Source: Chloroflexota bacterium
GTDB taxonomy: Bacteria > Chloroflexota > Anaerolineae > J102
Assembly (NCBI GenBank): GCA_003353825.1
Contig: PIVW01000236.1
Coordinates: forward strand, 1-8,727
Direction of reading: 5' to 3'
Length of the DNA stretch: 8,727 nucleotides
Positions 5,266 through 8,727 of the stretch are shown piece by piece; positions within the stretch are counted from its first letter, which is position 1; each line of letters starts with the position of its first letter. A program made the translations under genes and the position numbers. The notes below the pieces were generated by a model. The model had not been told where the DNA came from. It saw only the letters and a program-made list of their open reading frames with translations, and ran no database searches.

Positions 5266-6342
5266 CTAAGGTGTATGAAGTATTGTGTTGACCATTGCCC
5301 AGAAATTTTCTAGCGGCGTATCCAATTGAACATGGTGAGTGGGAGCGAGGATTAAACCACCCTTTTGTCCCACCGTGCGCAAGCGTTCGCGTACCTCCGC
5401 CTCGACATCAGCGGCTGTGCCAAAGGGGAGCGTGTGCTGCTCGTCTATCGTACCCCAAAAGCAAAGTTTGTTACCGACCGATCTTTTAATCTCAGCCGGG
5501 TCCATGCTCAAGGGTTGGATGGGGTTAAGTACATCGATGCCGATTTCGATTAGTTCGGAGATGATAGGGCGGATATCGCCATCGCTGTGATAGGCGATTT
5601 TGATATCGGGATTGATGGCTTTGAGGTCGGACACAAACGTTGCCATGCGCGGCTTGAGGAATTTGCGCCACATGTCCGGTGAGATCAACATAGCATGTTG
5701 CGAACCGACATCGTCTCCGCTCCAGATCATATCGACACCCATCTCGACCAGTTTTTTGGCAGCGGTCAGATGGTAATGGTAAGGGATATCCAAAATGGAA
5801 TTAGCCAGATCAGGGTCCAATGCCATGTCTAGCATCATCTGTTCCAGGCCTCGTAGAGCCCAGGCCGTTTCAAAGATTGTTGTGACCGTGACACCGACGA
5901 TCCAGTATTCCTCTTGGAACTCCTCGATCATGCGCTCAGAATCGGTGTAGAGTTCGGGGCGGTTGGGGTCAGGAGGCCGGTAACCGGCAAGGGTGTCGTC
6001 ATCGGCCAGGGGATGACCAGCGATCTCGGTGTAATGGCCGGCGCCAAAGACCGTGTCATAAGGTTGTAGATTCCAGGCAATGCCCCACTCATCGGTATAG
6101 GGCTTTGTATCCATGTAGTAGGAATTCGCCCAGCCCACCGAGGTCAACAACATGTCCTCGCCCAGCGCCCGTTCCAGGGCATAGGTATTGCCGCCTCCGT
6201 GCGGGTTGTGCACAGTTTGCCCCTGAATCGCCATATCGGCGCGCAGCCTGTCTGCAAATTCAGGTGTAAAGCTGATCTGCATAGGGCAGCGGTCAGGCCG
6301 TTCATGATTTAGCGCCATTTCGACGCGTTCTCGGTGTTTCAT
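5266..6342 (-). CDS. Uroporphyrinogen decarboxylase family protein (methyltransferase-like), first gene of the operon
   Basis: A 358-aa protein closer to the common URO-D-like group found in anaerobes than to HemE. Landmarks: MKHRERVEMALNHERPDRCP at the N-terminus, VDMIWSGDDVGSQ (203-215), SPDMWRKFLKPRM (221-233), YHSDGDIRPII (251-261), VLNPIQP (271-277), GTIDEQHTLPFGT (297-309) and APTHHVQLDTPLENF (333-347). The HSDG motif (252-255) and THH (335-337) occupy the positions where MtaA/MtbA methyltransferases have the zinc ligands H-x-C and a distal Cys, so any metal site would be His/Asp-based. It shares only superfamily features with the next gene, 103 bp downstream, so this is not a recent tandem duplication. 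It probably acts on the compound taken up by the adjacent importer. No corrinoid-binding protein is encoded in the window. The Shine-Dalgarno sequence before the ATG at 6342 is weak. Confidence 0.88.
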   Translation of the reverse strand: MKHRERVEMALNHERPDRCPMQISFTPEFADRLRADMAIQGQTVHNPHGGGNTYALERALGEDMLLTSVGWANSYYMDTKPYTDEWGIAWNLQPYDTVFGAGHYTEIAGHPLADDDTLAGYRPPDPNRPELYTDSERMIEEFQEEYWIVGVTVTTIFETAWALRGLEQMMLDMALDPDLANSILDIPYHYHLTAAKKLVEMGVDMIWSGDDVGSQHAMLISPDMWRKFLKPRMATFVSDLKAINPDIKIAYHSDGDIRPIISELIEIGIDVLNPIQPLSMDPAEIKRSVGNKLCFWGTIDEQHTLPFGTAADVEAEVRERLRTVGQKGGLILAPTHHVQLDTPLENFWAMVNTILHTP

Positions 6343-6379
6343 CAGGGCTGTACTTTAGAAGGCTTGAAGGGCAAAGTTA

Positions 6380-6389
6380 TCACATGTGA
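6380..6389. promoter_or_regulatory. 10-bp palindrome TCACATGTGA in the operon leader, possible operator
   Basis: TCACATGTGA is a perfect palindrome 38 bp upstream of the first gene's ATG. Its first eight bases (TCACATGT) recur at 6462-6469, next to the predicted promoter, and at 29-36 beyond the operon's far end. A spaced pair of identical octamers around a promoter is compatible with a looping repressor, but this is inference. Confidence 0.3.
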
Positions 6390-6440
6390 GTCAAGTTCTG
6401 GGGATGGTCTGTTTGTTTAAGCGTTGATGCTGAAGCTGGT

Positions 6441-6462
6441 CGTTATCGTTCCCGTTAACGTT
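6441..6462. promoter_or_regulatory. Four-fold CGTTNN repeat at the predicted start site, probable operator
   Basis: CGTT occurs at 6441, 6447, 6453 and 6459, exactly every 6 bp (AACG on the minus strand). The right half contains the overlapping palindromes CGTTAACG (6453-6460) and AACGTT (6457-6462), the latter with the central CG typical of LacI-family operators. It begins 7 bp downstream of the predicted -10 hexamer, so a bound repressor would block initiation. Confidence 0.5.
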
Positions 6463-6469
6463 CACATGT

Positions 6470-6498
6470 AGTTTAGCATACGCGTAATGGGGAGTCAA
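6470..6498 (-). promoter_or_regulatory. Sigma70-like promoter of the URO-D/importer operon
   Basis: On the minus strand TTGACT (6498-6493, 5 of 6 consensus) is followed after 17 bp by TAAACT (6475-6470, 4 of 6). The predicted start near 6462 leaves a leader of about 120 nt before the ATG at 6342 and falls on the edge of the CGTTNN repeat. No cobalamin-riboswitch-like structure was recognised in that leader. Confidence 0.5.
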
Positions 6499-6557
6499 AG
6501 TTAATACCTTCGCCAATTTCGTTACGGCACCAAAACAGACAATTTGGTGGAGAGAAA

Positions 6558-7845
6558 GTGTCAAAAACTGATCGTTTTCAAGGCATTCATCCCTATTTTT
6601 GTTCGATATTTGCCCTGATGTGGGGTGAAATTGGTCACGAGTCTGCCGCAAAGAGCTTTCTTCAATTTCGGCGAAGGTATTGCCTTATTCAAGATAATTT
6701 CAGCGCACCACCCGTTGTGGTTACGTCACTGACCCAAGGCACACAACCTGTCGAGGTAGATGTCGCATTGGAAAATGTCCGAAGCGTAACCCTCGAATGG
6801 CCGAATAATTTCTTCGAATTTGAATTCGCCGCGCTTAGCGATAATCAGCCCGAACGAAACCAATATGCATACATGCTCGAAGGCTTTGACGAAACATGGA
6901 ACACTATTGGCGCCAATCGTTTTGGCCGTTACACGAATGTGCCCGGAGGAACCTATACCCTAAAGCTGAAGGCTTCGAATAATGATGGTATATGGAACGA
7001 ACAAGGTACTTCGCTCGAAGTTGTCGTCGTACCACCTTTTTGGCAGACGACTTGGTTTATCGCGGCCACATTTTTCGTTCTTGCCGCTGCTGTCATTGCC
7101 GGCTATCGCCAACGCGTTTACAACATCCAGGCGCGCAGTGATGAGCTGGAAGTTCAGGTGGAGGAGCGTACCCATGAGATTGAGCAGCGCAGGCACGAAT
7201 TGGAGGCGCTGTTCAGGGCTGACGAAGAGCTGTATAGCCACCTGCAACTCGACGAGGTTCTGCAAGCACTGGTTGATATCGCTGTGGATATACTCAAGGC
7301 AGATAAGAGCGTGGTCTTGGTCTGGGATGATGCACGTAATCGATTTTATGCCTGCGTTGCCCGAGGGTTCAGCCAAAGCTCGATGAGAGCACTTATGTTC
7401 GAGCGAGATGAAGGTATTACAGGCCATGTAGCAACAAGCGGTGAAGCGGTTGTTTCGGAAGACGCTGTTGATAATCCATGGCGGGAAAACGAGCGTCCAG
7501 ACACCGTTCAGGCCGTTTTAGCCGAGGGTATCCATTCATTCATGCACCTGCCCATCAAGAAGGATGACGAGATCTTTGGGGTGTTCAATGTCAGTTATAC
7601 ATCAACGCATCACTTTGCCGCTGATGAAAGGCGACTTTCACAGCATTGGCCCAACGTGCTGCCATCGCCATCGAGAACACACAGCGTTTCAAAGGGGAAC
7701 AGCGCCGGGCTGAGCAGTTTAGAGCGATCAGCGAAGCGGGCAGCCGTATCACATCGATCCTGGCCATCAACGAACTGCTCGAACAGATCGTGCAATTGGT
7801 CCAGGAGACCTTGGGCTACCATCAAGTGGGTATCTGGTATAGCGG
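6558..7845 (+). pseudogene. Remnant of a sensor histidine kinase (Y_Y_Y - TM - coiled coil - GAF - partial GAF), frameshifted
   Basis: The visible order is: a short unrecognised N-terminus (1-43); the exit of a two-component beta-propeller sensor, IQDNFSAPPVVVTSLTQG (44-61); a Y_Y_Y domain (about 85-158, with YTNVPGGTYTLKLKASNNDG); a membrane helix (164-183); a coiled coil (about 187-225); and a GAF domain (about 228-372). After L360 (ctt, 7635-7637) the frame is lost. The +2 frame resumes with FTALAQRAAIAIENTQRF, consistent with loss of one T from the T-run at 7636-7638. The restored frame starts a second GAF domain (AINELLEQIVQLVQETLGYHQVGIW) that stops at about 7845. The propeller repeats, HisKA and HATPase domains that such proteins normally carry are missing. 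A GTG at 6558 with GGAGA upstream could still initiate a 432-aa product from the disrupted frame. A sequencing error could explain the frameshift but not the missing ends. Confidence 0.8.
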
Positions 7846-7878
7846 TTGGAACCTAGCCATCTGGCTAATACTTACATT

Positions 7879-7909
7879 CCCCAGACACCCGATGCGTCTG
7901 GGGATTTTT
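7879..7909 (+). terminator. Intrinsic terminator
   Basis: CCCCAGAC (7879-7886) and GTCTGGGG (7896-7903) form a perfect 8-bp GC-rich stem around a 9-nt loop. ATTTTTC and then TATTT follow on the plus strand. It is oriented to end transcription entering from the sensor remnant and isolates the response regulator downstream. Confidence 0.85.
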
Positions 7910-7945
7910 CTATTTATACTGTTTTCAAGTGAAGGAGAAATTTCG

Positions 7946-7960
7946 ATGATCACACAATGA
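7946..7960 (+). other. Four-codon start-stop mini-ORF in the response-regulator leader
   Basis: AAGGAG (7932-7937) sits 8 nt before an ATG at 7946 that reads M-I-T-Q and stops at TGA (7958-7960). The stop overlaps another ATG (7957) as ATGA, in the response-regulator frame. The best Shine-Dalgarno sequence in this leader therefore serves a four-residue peptide, not the regulator directly. It may be a translational coupling device or the scar of a lost gene start. Confidence 0.4.
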
Positions 7961-7971
7961 GGCTCTTTCTC

Positions 7972-8355
7972 ATGCGCATACTTCTGGCCGACGATACAGC
8001 AAAAGTTAGATTTGCACTCCGTGTCCTGCTAGAACGGAAACCCGGTTTACGCGTCATTGGCGAAGCAGAAAATGTCGAAGAAATGTTGGCAATGGCCAAA
8101 GCGGTCTGCCCAGAACTGGTGTTGCTCGACTGGGAACTGCCAGAAATGGATCCCACCCAAACGTTGATGAATCTAAGATTCTATTGTCCGCGAGTACATG
8201 TCATTGCCTTGAGCAGCAGGCCCGAAAGAGAGCAAATCGCCTTGGCTTCAGGCGCTGATGCCTTTATCAGCAAAGCTATTCCCCCCGACAGTCTGCTGAA
8301 TGTTATCATCGCCTATCAGAAGGCTGAAATCTCGGTCGAGAGCCGCGTGGCTTGA
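7972..8355 (+). CDS. Single-domain response regulator (receiver only)
   Basis: The 127-aa CheY-like receiver domain is intact. The acidic pair is D7-D8 in MRILLADD, the phospho-acceptor D53 in LVLLDWELPEMD, the switch residue S81 in VIALSS and the conserved K101 in FISKAIPP. The best resemblance is to NarL-type receivers, but the protein ends right after the domain, with no HTH or other output, so it would act through partner proteins. I prefer ATG 7972, because the conserved fold starts there and GAGG (7959-7962) lies 9 nt upstream. ATG 7957 in the same frame gives five more residues and overlaps the mini-ORF stop. No intact kinase is present in the window; the adjacent sensor is broken, so the partner kinase is elsewhere or lost. 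Confidence 0.88.
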   Translation: MRILLADDTAKVRFALRVLLERKPGLRVIGEAENVEEMLAMAKAVCPELVLLDWELPEMDPTQTLMNLRFYCPRVHVIALSSRPEREQIALASGADAFISKAIPPDSLLNVIIAYQKAEISVESRVA

Positions 8356-8431
8356 ATGTGTCGCTCACCTAATACCAATCCCAACCTGACAACCTGGTCA
8401 TTCGCTGTCAGATTCCCAGGAGGATCTGGTC

Positions 8432-8521
8432 ATGTTGGACATAGCGATATTTGATATCCTGATTGTACAGTTGTTTTGGTTAAATCAGATTTCTATCACC
8501 CAGCTTGAAGGAGCAGTGTGA
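8432..8521 (+). CDS. Small ORF of 29 aa, translationally coupled to the ABC ATPase
   Basis: ATG 8432 is preceded by a full AGGAGG (8418-8423) at 8-nt spacing, the strongest ribosome binding site in the window. The peptide begins MLDIAIFDILIVQLFWL, strongly hydrophobic, and then becomes polar to the TGA at 8519-8521. That stop overlaps the GTG start of the ATPase frame as GTGA (8518-8521), the standard geometry of translational coupling. I do not recognise the product. It could be a leader peptide, a membrane microprotein, or the trimmed remainder of a regulator that commonly precedes such ABC ATPases. The region 8356-8431 before it holds only a weak CTGACA/TGTCAG stem (8386-8391 with 8406-8411). 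Confidence 0.5.
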   Translation: MLDIAIFDILIVQLFWLNQISITQLEGAV

Positions 8522-8727
8522 TAATGAACACGGTTGAAGTTTCACATATTTCGAAATCATTTGGTGCGACGCGAGCTGTGGCCGATGTATCGTTCGAGGT
8601 CACGCCAGGTGAGATATTTGGTTTACTGGGCCCCAACGGCGCCGGAAAGACAACCACGATCCGCCTGATGCTTGATCTCCTCAAACCCGATGGAGGTGCT
8701 GTATAGATATTGGGCGGCCCCATGTCT
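8518..8727 (+). CDS. ABC transporter ATP-binding protein (ABC-2/NatA type), partial, with in-frame TAG
   Basis: Only the N-terminal part is in the window. VSHISKSFGATRAVADVSF, then Walker A GPNGAGKTT, then LMLDLLKPDGGAV are typical of export ATPases of the NatA/CcmA type, which pair with ABC-2 permeases. At 8704-8706 the frame meets TAG, yet it continues afterwards as ILGGPMS, the residues expected after DGG-x-V in this family. The stop thus interrupts what reads as a continuous domain. A single change from CAG or GAG, or a sequencing error, would explain it. Start choice: GTG 8518 overlaps the small ORF stop (GTGA) and is 4 nt after GAAGGAG (8507-8513); ATG 8524 has 10-nt spacing to the same site. 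The gene runs off the window. Confidence 0.75.

Noticed and set aside
5266..6342. True HemE (heme biosynthesis uroporphyrinogen decarboxylase)
   Set aside because: The N-terminal arginine-containing HemE signature is absent, there are no heme genes around it, and the motifs fit the methyltransferase-like URO-D groups.
6366..6394. Second TTGACT at 6394-6389 as a -35 element
   Set aside because: No acceptable -10 hexamer at 16-18 bp; the sequence there is CCCTTC-like.
6343..6470. Cobalamin riboswitch in the leader of the URO-D operon
   Set aside because: It would fit corrinoid-linked chemistry, but I could not find a B12-box-like element or the expected multi-stem fold.
6391..6651. 86-codon minus-strand open frame between the URO-D gene and the sensor remnant
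   Set aside because: It spans the promoter and operator region. Its NVNGNDND stretch is just the CGTTNN DNA repeat in translation, there is no domain, and it overlaps the sensor frame.
7646..7960. Separate 104-codon gene beginning at TTG 7646
   Set aside because: Its first 66 or so residues are the continuation of the GAF sensor after the frameshift, and the rest runs through the terminator; it is not an independent gene.

Overview
The window looks like part of a bacterial chromosome, most likely from an uncultivated Chloroflexota (Anaerolineae/Caldilineae-like) lineage. This is an inference. It rests on the lipoprotein with a long Ala/Pro/Glu linker, the Y_Y_Y-TM-GAF-GAF sensor architecture, the uroporphyrinogen-decarboxylase-like (URO-D) paralogs and the repeat-rich intergenic DNA. 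No marker gene settles the taxonomy, and I see no rRNA, tRNA or CRISPR array.

The left three quarters (about 6500 down to 583) is one minus-strand catabolic or uptake cluster. In transcription order it contains two different URO-D-superfamily proteins (6342-5266 and 5162-4059), a lipoprotein substrate-binding protein (3838-2753), a single-domain ABC ATPase (2399-1635) and a RbsC-class permease (1599-583). The last three form a complete importer of the ribose/xylose class. A sigma70-like promoter (TTGACT, 17 bp, TAAACT; 6498-6470) lies upstream of the first gene. A four-fold CGTTNN repeat (6441-6462) sits at the predicted transcription start and looks like a repressor operator. The likely picture is a substrate-induced operon that imports a small sugar-like or methylated/methoxylated compound and processes it with the URO-D-fold enzymes. 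The substrate cannot be read from the sequence.

The gaps inside the cluster are unusual. The 353-bp gap between binding protein and ATPase holds two long imperfect palindromes (2435-2519 and 2644-2719). They flank a 23-bp tandem repeat, and one contains a heptamer repeat. The other gaps hold a REP-like element (3979-4035) and overlapping alternative hairpins (5202-5253).

The right quarter (6558 to the end, plus strand) is a decaying signalling region. A Y_Y_Y/TM/GAF sensor remnant lacks its front and its kinase and carries a one-base frameshift near 7636. It is followed by a strong intrinsic terminator (7879-7909), an intact single-domain response regulator, a 29-codon small ORF with a strong Shine-Dalgarno sequence, and the start of an ABC-2-type exporter ATPase. 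That ATPase has an in-frame TAG just before the window ends.

The left end (1-582) has no convincing intact gene. It holds a cluster of hairpins that could be the end of an IS200/IS605-type element or another structured RNA, and a short degraded reading frame directly overlapping the permease stop.
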